This document shows positions 32,331-42,101 of a stretch of DNA of 64,000 nucleotides, piece by piece. Position 1 is the first letter of the stretch. The number at the start of each line of letters is the position of its first letter. Under the pieces are notes generated by a model, which saw only the letters and a list, made by a program, of their open reading frames with translations, was not told the DNA's origin and did no database searches. Source of the stretch: Pohlia nutans (Eukaryota; Streptophyta; Bryopsida; Bryales; Mniaceae); contig CM040106.1 of the NCBI GenBank assembly GCA_022496805.1, positions 2,170,001-2,234,000 on the forward strand. Direction: 5' to 3'. Position numbers and translations under genes: made by a program.

Positions 32331-32449
32331 AATAGTCCTGCACATGACATTGGGAATACGATTTGTTAGAGGTTGTGCGATAGTAGAGGATGTTCGACCC
32401 GAAGATGTCTGAGGTCTTTGGGATGCATTTGTTATGTTAAGATATGTGG

Positions 32450-33505
32450 ATTTTATCTTCGACTCGAGGATAAACCTGTTGGAGTTTACTATAATTGAGT
32501 TAGATTCAATGTTTATGTCGTAGATTTGTTTATCGTTATCTTTGGGTTGAGGATAAACGGCTAGCCTCGTGTAGAATGACGAAGAAGTTGTGGTTTACTT
32601 TTGGTGGCTCACACATCTCTGCTCTGAGTTTATATTGTTTATCTTTGAGTTGAGGATATGATGCAAGGATCCTCGAGTCCAAGATAATGTGTTGTATCTT
32701 CTTTTCAATTAGAGATGTTTCTTTACCTGTGTGTTCGTCATTGACTAATAGAGTAAATCATTGAGACATATGTCCATCAACTGGAGACGCTTTATTTATA
32801 TTCCAGTCGAGGATATACTCACTAGTTTCTAGGATTTGCTTAAGTAAAGTGCCATTTCCTACTAGTATTGGTAGTTGGTTCTTGACAATTATCCTCGACT
32901 CGAGGATAGCTGTGAATTATAGCTGATACTTTTTGACTTTTGGTACTTTTTTACAAAACTTGTTAAGTTTAATCTTGAGAATATCTTCGACTCGAAGATA
33001 ATGCTGCCCGTCAGGTTGATTATCTACTTGTTTTTCGGGATTTATCTTCGAGTGGAAGATATTCCAGCAGAGGGATACTAAGGTTGTGTGATTTTCTTGT
33101 CATTTGCTCCGTAGATTTATCTTCAGGTCGAGGATAAATATTTGTGATTGCAAACTAATATTTCATGTATCAGTGTGATACTTTTTAATTATCAACTTGT
33201 ATTTGGATTCGTGAATTTTTATCTTCGAGTCGAAGATAATCGTATGTTTATCAATGGTATTTTTTAAGGATTCTAATGCTTTTATCGTCGACCCAAGGAT
33301 AATTATCCTCAAGTCGAAATAGTTATCTTCGGGTCGAGGAAAATTATCCTCGAGCCAAGGATACTTATCCTCAAGTTGGAAGTAGTTATGGTCGGGTCGA
33401 AGATAATTATCTTCGGCTTGAGGATAATTATCCTCGAGTCGAAGATAATTATCTTCAAAATGCCCGTGGATTTATCGAGTCGAAGATAATTATCTTCGAG
33501 ATTAG
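32450..33505. repeat. Cluster of TTATCTTCGA-n-TCGAAGATAA palindromes
   Basis: A 21-bp unit made of arm TTATCTTCGA, one central base, and arm TCGAAGATAA recurs with variants (CCTCGA, TTTGAG, GGTCGA) near 32454, 32533, 32680, 32806, 32890, 32978, 33045, 33115 and 33218. It becomes near-continuous from 33280 to 33505, where it also reads in the other phase as CGAAGATAATTATCTTCG. Arms of 10 bp are perfect in several copies (for example 33218-33240 and near 32978). There are roughly 20 copies with irregular spacing, and the region is non-coding. Confidence 0.9.
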
Positions 33506-33509
33506 ACAC

Positions 33510-34435
33510 CTAACGGCTTGATACGTATAATTCTAGCAATGACGCAAGAATAAAAGTGCAATAACAAGATTGCGAAGACATTAACATCAAAACCACTGCA
33601 AACTGTATCTACAGATGAATAAAACTGGCCACGAAAAAACTTCCCTCTCAAAAATCAAAATCAACAATTGAAAGTTATCAAGCTCAGGTCTTGTTTGTTA
33701 ATGATATTAACTAGACAAATCACTCCAGCAATACAGTAAATACAGGAATATTTGTATATTGTACGAAAAATTGAGTTTAGAACTCAATTTATAAGAAATT
33801 TGAATCACCAACGATTTATTCCATAAATCAAAATCCGCAATTCAAAGGGAGCAGTCGAAAGTCTCGTTCGTTAATGGGTTTAACTACACAAATGACACCC
33901 TAAACTCCGAACTGCCACGCACCACCACCTATAGACTCCACAATGTCTTCTCAAAATGTCAATCTTGATCCTTCTGAATTTTAGACATAAAATTCAGATT
34001 CACGCCATGGCCATTAAGGACGTTGAGGTCTTGTTTGTTACTACAATAAACCAGACAAATCACTCAAGCAACTAAGAACGGCTGTGCACCTCTACACTTG
34101 GTTTATAAAAGCCCTAAACCTTGTCAATCTTAGACGCTAAAACTTGACATAACCTAAACCCTAAACCCTGTCTAAGACGACATTCTAAGAAATAATAGAC
34201 ATTTGTGGGTTTAGAATTACTTGATTCTTGAACCTCTACAACCCGCACGTCCACCTCCGAGTAGGCGTCAAAAGAGCTACTACAGTAGGCGAGGTCCCCT
34301 CAACGGTGCCTAAATCGCCAACCTCGCCAAATCCAAGAACAACACAACATTGATGTTGCTGCAAACTCTTGAACACAAAATGCGAAAGAGAAACAATCCA
34401 CATAATTCAACCTAAACACAGAAGGCGAGGTGCAC
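33510..34435. other. Non-coding stretch with a 171-bp periodic element and telomere-type motif
   Basis: GGTCTTGTTTGTTA (or GTCTCGTTCGTTA) followed by AC-AGACAAATCACTC-like sequence occurs at 33687, 33858 and 34029, exactly 171 bp apart. Only about 75 bp of each period is conserved. CCTAAACCCTAAACCCTG lies near 34153. No gene is supportable. Confidence 0.5.
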
Positions 34436-36427
34436 TGTCGAACCTCGTTTTCTCAAAAGCGGGCAATTAGGGTTATTTTAGGGCAGCTAGGAGTAGCCCA
34501 GCCGCCATAAAAAGGAGAAGTAGTGACCATAATGGCCTATTTATCTATTTCAAGAGAAAGGGGCGCTCGCGCGCACCCTAGAGGGATTGCTGTAGGACCA
34601 AATTGGTAGCGGGTTCTGGTAGGAAACTGGATGGGCGACCGGATAGACGGGGACGGGTCTCTGACGGACCCGGCCACGATCCGCGCCTTAAAATGGGCCA
34701 CCCTAAACTGGGCAACTCACTGTTCATTAGCTCCCAGCGCTTCCAGTTTCCCTTGCCAGCAAAGTTTTGTATTTCCAGATAGCATTAGGGTTGATAGTGC
34801 GCGATCGAAGTTAGAGAAGAGAGAGCGCTAGAAACTTAGGCGTAGTTCGCGGAAGAGAAGAAGAGTGCGTCCGAAGTCTGTAGAAATAGCCCAGAGAGGA
34901 GAGAGTTCTGCAGGGTTCAAAATCGCAGAAAAGAAGGTGGTTTCGGTTGTCCCGCAGCACCCGGACGATTTTGAAATGTTGCGCGCGGATCTCACAACCA
35001 TGGGGTGCGAAGAGCTTCTCTACTGGACCTGGGACATCGAAGACATCGGGATGCTGGCGGAGTTAGTGGGTGGACCAATGGCGCCAGCTTTCCGGACGAG
35101 TTACATCCGGGGGAAGTACAAGCATTGGACCCGGGAGCATTCGCGCATGACTTACAGCCTTCCAAATAGTACCTCAGGGCTCGAGGCAGGTGGGAAAGGC
35201 GAATTGGGTTGGGTGAAAGACCGGTTCACCCGGCTCTCGGAGAAGGACGGGTAAAAGGTGGAGCATTGCAAGATGCCCCGGGAGAAGCGTCTTCTTCAAT
35301 TTCTGGTGCCCATTTTCAGCCTGGATAAGCCCACCACCATCACCATCAAATTGGCGAAGGGCATCTACTCCGCGCTGCATTACAAGAAGACAATCGGGTA
35401 GGGCATTTTGGTGCACGAGATTATCGACTGGGAGGCTTCAAAAATCGGAGGTACAAAAGGTTGCGCCATTGCTCCATTTCTTTACCATCTGTATGACAAG
35501 CACGGATGCCTCTTGGATAGGAAGAAGGTGAAATTGGAGAAGCGGCCGGTTCGAGTAGACCGGAGCCCAGCTAGAGCGCGCGCGCCTCGTCCGGAAGGGA
35601 GAAGGAAACCGGACAAGGAAGTAATCGAGGACGCAGAAGATGACGAGTGCGAGCAGGGCGATCGGCGCGATCCGGAGAGGCCGGAGGCGTCCCAACCGGT
35701 CAGTGCCAGAGGAATTCAACCGGAGGAACGCCGAAAGAGAAGGAAGGACCCGGGACGAGAGGAACCGGGTGGCGCCAGGACCCAGCCTGAGGAGCGCCGG
35801 AGGAAGAAGGAAGACCCGGTAAGAGGCCAACCGGGAGGTGCAAGCACGCAGCCGAAGGAGCGACGGAAGAGGAGATAGGATCCAATAGGAGGTTCGCAAC
35901 CGGATGAGGGTGGCCCCTCCCGAACGTGCACTTGGGGACAGCACCAGCAGAAGAGGAAGCAAGGCATCCGGAGTAATGGAGGGGGAGAGGACTCTGAGAT
36001 CCAAGAAGTTATCTCACCCCGGAAGCAGGCTTAGAACCGGATGAAGACGACCCGAGTGAACGGCCGAGGTGTCCGTCCTACCGAGGAAGTGGTCCAAGCA
36101 GCCGAAAGAAGACTGTGAAGGAGAAGGCGAAGCGGAAGCGGAAGTCGGAACCGGAAGAGGGAGAGGAAGACTCTGAGGAGGAGGAATCCGAAGAGGGAGA
36201 AGACCGGGAGGAAGAGCCAGCTCGGAGGGAAGAACCAACCCGGGAAGCAAGGCCAAACAAGGAGGCATAGGAGAGCACGTCGGTCCTCGCAGAACCAACG
36301 GATGTCATGCTCTTTCCCATCCGGACAGCCATGGAAATGGTCGAAGAGAGGTACACTCTACTGCACACGGCAATGAGGGGAGTCGGGAACGTCCTCAAGT
36401 GCAAAAAGGTGGAAGAGTACCCGGAAA
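34436..36427 (+). pseudogene. Gag-like ORF of a Ty3-type element, copy B, 5' part with LTR/leader
   Basis: TGTCGAACCTCG at 34436 matches the LTR start that follows the polypurine tract at 60.09 kb. A leader of about 400 bp includes GCCGCCATAAAAAGGAG (TATA-like). The start codon equivalent is ATA (AAATAGCCCAGAGAGG), so initiation is lost. Conserved blocks are GGPMAPAFRTSYIRGKYKHW, KRLLQFLVPIFSLDKPTT and APFLYHLYDKHGC. Stops occur at 35254 and near 35400. From about 35700 come 22-residue charged tandem repeats of the form QPEERRKRRKDPGREEPGGA. The frame then breaks again, and a final block AMEMVEERYTLLHTAMRGVG leads to the copia insertion at 36428. The downstream half continues at 42097. Confidence 0.65.
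36423..36427. repeat. Target-site duplication GGAAA (left)
   Basis: GGAAA abuts the left LTR and is repeated at 42097-42101. Confidence 0.95.
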
Positions 36428-36745
36428 TATTGAAGGTTAGATTAGAATGCCAAAGCCTCACACAAACACTTGGAATGCATAGGAAAGAGATGATCTTTAC
36501 TCATGGGCTGCCCCTCTTAAGTAGCACACCCAAGGGAGTCCCCTTGGCAAACCATATGGGACATCAGCCCATACTCCACTCCTAGTACACTAGGATCAGC
36601 CCATATCACTTGGGAGACCCAATTCTCATTACTTCTAACTAGTACCACTTCTCTAGTTGCAAGTCTAGCTCATTCGCATCATCTACTCTAGCTAATGCGC
36701 ATGGCTATGAGCAACTTCAGCCCACGCAATCATCCTACTTCAACA
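36428..36745 (-). repeat. Copia 3' LTR
   Basis: 318 bp, near-identical to 41779-42096. It contains the last codons and the stop of the polyprotein (stop at 36730). Confidence 0.97.
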
Positions 36746-39700
36746 CTCCCACTTTGCAAATAGCCAAAGCCTTCGAGCCCAAATGCCACCACTAGTCTTT
36801 GATGTCGATCTCTCGCAAGAGCCTTTGTGAGCACGTCCGCCACCATGTGCTCCGTTGGACAATACTTCAACTCTATCACCTTCATCTCTAACTTCTCTCG
36901 AATGAAGTGATATTGCACATCAATGTGCTTTGTACGTGAGTGATGCGTTGGATTCTTTGCCAATGACATACTCCCTTGGTTGTCACACATGATTGTTGTA
37001 GCCTCCTCTTGAGTGCATCTCACATCCGCCATTAGTTGCCTCAACCAAATGGCCTCCTTCGTACCGTGGCTCGTCGCCATGTACTCTGCCTCAACCGTTG
37101 ACGTGGCCGTGGTTTGTTGGCGCTTGCTATTCCATGAAACGGCCCCCGATCCAACTTTGAACATGTACCCCGTGGTCGATCTACGATCATTGGTATCACC
37201 CGCATAATCCGCATCACAATACCCACTCAACACAATGTTGTCACCTCCAAGACACAACCTCGCATCACTTGTGCCTTTCAAGTACCGCATGATCCTCTTG
37301 ACCGCAACCCAATGACTTGAACCCGGTCTTGCCATGTATTGACTCACAACGCTGATTGGATACGCAAGGTCTGGCCTTGTTGCAATCATAGCATACATCA
37401 ATGACCCTACAGCTTGCTTGTATGGCACATCCACCATAGATTGAGCCTCTAATGCATACTCCTCATCGGTGAGTTTCACGAGTTTGGAATTCACATCCAA
37501 TGGAGTGCCAACCGGTTTGCAATCCTCCATGCCAAAGCGTTTGAGCACATCCATAACATACTTGCTTTGATTCATTGTTATGGTGCGTGTTGCTCTATCT
37601 CGCACAAACTCAACTCCTAAACAAAAGTGCAACTCACCCAAATCACTCATCTCGTACTCGTTCTCAAGCATTGCCTTCAATGCCTTCAAAGAGCTCATAC
37701 AACTTGCAAGGATGATCAAATCATCCACATATATGATCACGATGACCACATGTTGCCCCTTTTGCATGAAATACAAGCTGTGATCAGCGATGCTCCTTGT
37801 GAACCCGATATGAACAAGAAACGTGTCAATCTTTTGATACCATGCGCGTGGAGATTGCTTCAACCCATACAATGACTTGTTCAACTTGCAAACAAGGTTC
37901 TCATTACCTCGTTGCACAAATCCTTCGGGTTGCACCATGTAGATGTCCTCCTCCAACTCGCCATTCAAGAACGCCGTCTTCACATCCATTTGATGCATTT
38001 CCAAATCCATGGCAGCCCCGATGGCCAAAATGCATCGAATAGTGGTGAATTTCGCTACCGGTGCAAAGGTCTCATGAAAATCAACACCTTCGATTTGTGA
38101 AAAGCCCTTTGCCACCAATCTTGCCTTATAACGAACCACATCACCCGTTGCATCTCTCTTTGCACGAAATACCCACTTACAACCGATAGCGTTGCGATTC
38201 TTGGGGAGGGGAGTCAATTCCCAAGTGCCATTGTCCATCAACGATTTGTACTCCTCTTGCATGGCTTGCTCCCACTTGTTTGCATCATCACAACTCAACG
38301 CTTCACGAATCGTCAATGGAGCATCTAAAAGTGCAACGTTTGCATGCTCCTCCTCACCTTGAGGGAGAATATGATTCTTCCACCACTCGCCAAGTGGTCT
38401 ACGATTTCTCTCTGGATAACGACGATCGCTCGAGGATGCATTGTCTTCAACCGCCGTTGCTTGTGCCTTTTTCTCGCCATTCTTCGTCTTCAAAGGTCGC
38501 TCCTCAATATGTTCCTCATCACCACCATCTTCGTCATCTTCGTCTTCATCAACAATATCAATAACTGGAGATTTGGAATATTGGTCCACAATCGCTGGTT
38601 TATCGCCACTTCTCCCACTTGGACCATCGTCCAAATTGTCTTCAACCTTGGAATTCTCGCAAAATGTCACATCACGAGCTCGAATGATCTTCTTGGTCTC
38701 GAGCGACATGAGCCTGTACGCCTTGGTACCTTCACAATATCCAAGAAACACACATTTTGTTGCCTTGGCCTCAAGTTTGGTTCTTTGAGAATCGGGTACC
38801 TTTGCAAATGCGATGCATCCAAATGTGCGCATGTGCTCCACGCGGGGTGGCCTCCCACTCCACGCTTGCTCTGGTGTCATGTTTTGAACCGCACTCGTCG
38901 GGCATCGGTTGCGTGTGTACACTGCAGTCACCACCGCTTCCGCCCAAAGGTCCAAACCCAAATTTTGTGCATGCAACATACTCCTTGCCATTTCCACAAT
39001 TGTTCGATTTGCACACTCTGCAACTCCGTTTTGTTGTGGTGTATATGGCGTTGTGGTTTGTCTAGCAATGCCTTCTTTCTTCAATAACTCTCCAAATTGG
39101 TTGGACAAGAACTCGCCGCCATTATCCGATCGAAACACCTTGATCTTGTGCTCGGATTGCTTCTCAACCAACGCCTTGAACTCTTTGAACTTCTCAAAAC
39201 ACTCGCTCTTTGCTTTGATCGGATACAACCATATCTTCCTCGAAAAATCATCAATGAACGTCACAAAATACTTGCAACCCCCCATAGACGTGGTCTTCAT
39301 TGGACCACACACGTCGGAATGCACAATCTCAAGAACCTTGGTTGCACGAGTTGCCCCATCAACTGGAAACGGTGAGCGTTGTTGCTTGCCTTCAATACAA
39401 CCCTCACATGTGAATGAACTAGGTGCGACGTGTGATTGTGCAAGATCCATGCCACTTACCATTCCACGGAGTGCTTTCACACTCTTGACATTCAAATGCC
39501 CGAGACGACGATGCCACAACGCCAACTTGTCCTCGTTTGAACTCGATTGCACCAACGTTGCCGATTCCGCCGCGTGCATCTTGGAAAACTTGATTTGGTA
39601 CAAGCCGTTGACTTCGTGTATAATGGCCACCTCCTCACGACTTGGAGACAACACAAAACACCCTTGGTCGCTAAATTCCACTCGCAAATGCTTCATCACC

Positions 39701-40803
39701 AAATGTCGCACCGATAAAAGATTTGCCTTTAACTTGGGAACGTGGAGGACATCATGGATGGTAATTGTCTTCACACGACCCTTCACCTCGGTGTCTACGA
39801 CGATGGATCCTTTACCCACGGCTTGAAGAACCGTATCATCACCCAAAATGACATTCTTTGGAGATATGACGTGATATGATTGGAAACAAGTCCTAATGGG
39901 CGCCATGTGACTCGAGGCTCCCGAATCAACAATCCAATCGATCACACTACCATTGCATGACACGTCACTTGCCATCATTGCATACTCGTCCCCGTCATCA
40001 CTACAAGAAGAGACGCTAGTCATAAATGCGTACTCATCACCTGCATCGTTGACCTTTGTATTGTTGGCACTTTCCTCTCTCTTGCGTTTGTAGCAAAATT
40101 TTGCCAAGTGGCCCTTCTTACCGCAATAGTAGCATACCTTGTCTGTAGAGCTCCCACTGGCACCGCTCTTGGATTGCTTCGCCATAAGCGCCGCGCTATC
40201 GCCACGAGTCTCGTTCTCTTTGCGCCGCGAGAGTTCATGCAACAACCGTAATGTCACATAATCAAGAGTGAGCTCGCTAATGGGCCTACTCTCCATAGCA
40301 ACGATAAGATACTTGTACGACGGCGGCAAACTCTCGAGGAGCGTCATAACGATATCACCGTCGGTAATGTTGACGTCTGCGCCGTTGAGCTGATCCGCAA
40401 GAGCCTTGACTTTGTTGATGTGCGCCAACATGTCGTCGTTTTCTTCCATCTTGATGGTGAAAAACTTGCGCCTCAAAAACAAGATATTGACCAAGCTCTT
40501 TGCCTCATGAATATTGCAAAGCTTGGCCCATGCCTCGGCGGGAGTCTTGCACGACCGAATATGAGAAAGCTGGGAATCAGAAAGATTAAGAGCCAAAATC
40601 GCAAAGGCCTTTTTCTCTCGTCGAGTGTACGCAGTTCGTACCCTAGCCTCGGCGTCGGACGAAGGCGGTTCCTCACTACCCTCAACTATCTCCCACAATT
40701 CTTTTTCGGCCATGACCATTTCCATCTTGAATTTCCACAAGTGGAAGTTGACGCCATCAAACTTGTCTACAACCTTAGCACCTTCACCCTCAAATGTAGC
40801 CAT
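36730..40803 (-). CDS. Copia Gag-Pol polyprotein (intact)
   Basis: 1,357 residues from ATG 40803 (the frame is open nine codons further up, to a GTG) with no stop or frameshift. Positions count from this Met. N-terminal gag has WKFKMEMVMAEKELWEIV and a CCHC zinc knuckle (CYYCGKKGHLAKFC, about 224-237). The protease has DSGAS (293-297). Pre-integrase zinc residues are HRRLGH and CEGC (431-469). Integrase carries the D,D35E triad D497 (HSDVCGP), D560 (SDNGGEF) and E596 (NGVAE). Reverse transcriptase has YVDD (about 1025-1028). RNase H has CDADYAGD and ends with TEHMVADVLTKALARD. The product packages its own RNA, makes cDNA and integrates it. All catalytic residues are present. There is no separate gag frame, and as usual for copia everything is made as one polyprotein and processed. 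Confidence 0.97.
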   Translation of the reverse strand: MATFEGEGAKVVDKFDGVNFHLWKFKMEMVMAEKELWEIVEGSEEPPSSDAEARVRTAYTRREKKAFAILALNLSDSQLSHIRSCKTPAEAWAKLCNIHEAKSLVNILFLRRKFFTIKMEENDDMLAHINKVKALADQLNGADVNITDGDIVMTLLESLPPSYKYLIVAMESRPISELTLDYVTLRLLHELSRRKENETRGDSAALMAKQSKSGASGSSTDKVCYYCGKKGHLAKFCYKRKREESANNTKVNDAGDEYAFMTSVSSCSDDGDEYAMMASDVSCNGSVIDWIVDSGASSHMAPIRTCFQSYHVISPKNVILGDDTVLQAVGKGSIVVDTEVKGRVKTITIHDVLHVPKLKANLLSVRHLVMKHLRVEFSDQGCFVLSPSREEVAIIHEVNGLYQIKFSKMHAAESATLVQSSSNEDKLALWHRRLGHLNVKSVKALRGMVSGMDLAQSHVAPSSFTCEGCIEGKQQRSPFPVDGATRATKVLEIVHSDVCGPMKTTSMGGCKYFVTFIDDFSRKIWLYPIKAKSECFEKFKEFKALVEKQSEHKIKVFRSDNGGEFLSNQFGELLKKEGIARQTTTPYTPQQNGVAECANRTIVEMARSMLHAQNLGLDLWAEAVVTAVYTRNRCPTSAVQNMTPEQAWSGRPPRVEHMRTFGCIAFAKVPDSQRTKLEAKATKCVFLGYCEGTKAYRLMSLETKKIIRARDVTFCENSKVEDNLDDGPSGRSGDKPAIVDQYSKSPVIDIVDEDEDDEDGGDEEHIEERPLKTKNGEKKAQATAVEDNASSSDRRYPERNRRPLGEWWKNHILPQGEEEHANVALLDAPLTIREALSCDDANKWEQAMQEEYKSLMDNGTWELTPLPKNRNAIGCKWVFRAKRDATGDVVRYKARLVAKGFSQIEGVDFHETFAPVAKFTTIRCILAIGAAMDLEMHQMDVKTAFLNGELEEDIYMVQPEGFVQRGNENLVCKLNKSLYGLKQSPRAWYQKIDTFLVHIGFTRSIADHSLYFMQKGQHVVIVIIYVDDLIILASCMSSLKALKAMLENEYEMSDLGELHFCLGVEFVRDRATRTITMNQSKYVMDVLKRFGMEDCKPVGTPLDVNSKLVKLTDEEYALEAQSMVDVPYKQAVGSLMYAMIATRPDLAYPISVVSQYMARPGSSHWVAVKRIMRYLKGTSDARLCLGGDNIVLSGYCDADYAGDTNDRRSTTGYMFKVGSGAVSWNSKRQQTTATSTVEAEYMATSHGTKEAIWLRQLMADVRCTQEEATTIMCDNQGSMSLAKNPTHHSRTKHIDVQYHFIREKLEMKVIELKYCPTEHMVADVLTKALARDRHQRLVVAFGLEGFGYLQSGSVEVG
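36746..36757 (-). other. Copia polypurine tract
   Basis: On the coding strand GCAAAGTGGGAG directly precedes the 3' LTR, the expected plus-strand priming site. Confidence 0.8.
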
Positions 40804-41764
40804 ATCCTTGATTGAAGGACGTACGCTCACAAAATTCAGCCCCTAGAAAGCTAAGAAAAATTGTTTTTATGATTTTTTTTGACAATTTTGTGATTTGTGA
40901 AGCAAATTGCACACGTATGTGCTTCTAATGCCTCCAAACTAATTCCAAACACTAAATCAGCACCTTTGTGCTACACATCAACCTCACAACACTCAATCGT
41001 GATGGTTCTTAGTGAATTTGCACAAGATCATACCACAACACCCTAACTAGGAGAATTGCGCACTCGTTGGCTCAAATCCACTCAAATCAGCACCCTTGTG
41101 CTTCACAACATGTAATGCACCCTATTCACACCCTTGTGCCTTCCAAGGACTCTCAATCAATGCAAATTCAGCCCCTTCAAGTCCTAATTGCATTGAAATT
41201 CATCAAATCAGCCCCGTTGTGCTTTCACTAACCCAAACTCTAATTTTGAGCACTCCAAGGGCATAACTCACATTCCAAACCCTTGTGCAAGAATTGCAAT
41301 ACCAAAATCAGATTGTAGACTCACCCCAAGAGCCTCAAAGCATAAAAGTGCCTTGCAACAATACAAGTGCACAAATTGAGCACAAATTGAACCAATAGGC
41401 TCCAATAAGTTCCAATAAGCTCCAATAAGCTCCAATCAGCTCCAATATACTCCAACAAGCACAAATAAGCTCCAAAGCTCCAATTCAGCCCTTGTAGACG
41501 TGTATAAACTCCAAAAGTGCTCCAAAGTGCTCCAAAAGCTCCGAATCACCAATTGAATGCTCCAAAGTGCGAATTCAGCCCTCCAACACGTAGATCAAAG
41601 GTAGGAAGATTGTAATACCTCCCAATGTCGAAATCAGCCCACCAAAGCTCGAATTCAGCCCTCCAAAGCTCCAAATCAGCGCTCCAATACCCCAAAATCA
41701 GCGCTCCGACGCACGACCTCCACACAATGAGCAATCTAATCTTACACTCACGCAAAGCACATGA
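40804..41764 (-). other. Copia 5' leader with internal repeats
   Basis: About 960 bp between primer site and start codon. It holds repeats of CTCCAATAAG (41398-41480, about eight imperfect 10-12 bp units) and scattered AATCAGCACCCTTGTGCT-like blocks. There are no conserved ORFs. Such leaders usually carry packaging and translation signals, and the repeats here may serve that role (inference). Confidence 0.6.
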
Positions 41765-41778
41765 GTGGGCCCATAACC
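41765..41778 (-). other. Copia primer-binding site for the 5' half of initiator tRNA-Met
   Basis: On the coding strand GGTTATGGGCCCAC starts directly at the LTR edge. It is complementary to GTGGGCCCATAACC, the anticodon-arm region of plant initiator tRNA-Met as I recall it, and not to a tRNA 3' CCA end. This is the arrangement known for Drosophila copia and yeast Ty5, which prime from a cleaved tRNA half. Confidence 0.8.
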
Positions 41779-42096
41779 TATTGAAGGTTAGATTAGAATG
41801 CCAAAGCCTCACACAAACACTTGGAATGCATAGGAAAGAGATGATCTTTACTCATGGGCTGGCCCTCTTAAGTAGCACACCCAAGGGAGTCCCCTTGGCA
41901 AACCATATGGGACATCAGCCCATACTCCACTCCTAGTACACTAGGATCAGCCCATATCACTTGGGAGACCCAATTCTCATTACTTCTAACTAGTACCACT
42001 TCTCTAGTTGCAAGTCTAGCTCATTCGCATCATCTACTCTAGCTAATGCGCATGGCTATGAGCAACTTCAGCCCACGCAATCATCCTACTTCAACA
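41779..42096 (-). repeat. Copia 5' LTR
   Basis: 318 bp, one visible difference from the 3' LTR. It supplies the promoter of the element. No clear TATA box is evident by eye. Confidence 0.97.
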
Positions 42097-42101
42097 GGAA
42101 A
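42097..42101. repeat. Target-site duplication GGAAA (right)
   Basis: Repeats 36423-36427. The interrupted gag-like frame resumes here. Confidence 0.95.

Larger units (their letters stand above)
36428..42096 (-). mobile_element. Complete young Ty1/copia retrotransposon (5,669 bp)
   Basis: It is bounded by two 318-bp LTRs (36428-36745 and 41779-42096) that differ at one base that I can see (GGCTGCCCC versus GGCTGGCCC). On the coding strand LTRs begin TGTTGAAGTAGG and end CCTTCAATA. A GGAAA duplication flanks the element. A primer-binding site, leader, one uninterrupted polyprotein and a polypurine tract are all present in the right order. It lies inside gag-like copy B, so it inserted after that element. 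With about 0.3% LTR divergence it is the youngest datable event in the window and may still be mobile. The decayed element at 3.2-4.8 kb is a deleted relative. Confidence 0.97.

Noticed and set aside
32450..33505. CRISPR-like array
   Set aside because: The repeats are palindromic but the spacing is irregular and often zero. Repeat sequence varies, no cas genes are near, and the context is eukaryotic.
34141..34170. Telomere
   Set aside because: Only about two and a half CCCTAAA units occur. Isolated telo-box motifs are common in plant leaders.
38344..39826. Plus-strand open frames of up to 305 codons inside the copia element
   Set aside because: They are antisense shadows of the intact polyprotein and have no domain of their own.
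36730..40830. GTG at 40830 as start of the copia polyprotein
   Set aside because: An in-frame ATG lies nine codons downstream before the first conserved gag residues, so ATG 40803 was preferred.
41765..41778. A tRNA gene fragment
   Set aside because: The match is 14 nt, sits exactly at the LTR edge and is complementary to the tRNA, as a primer site should be.
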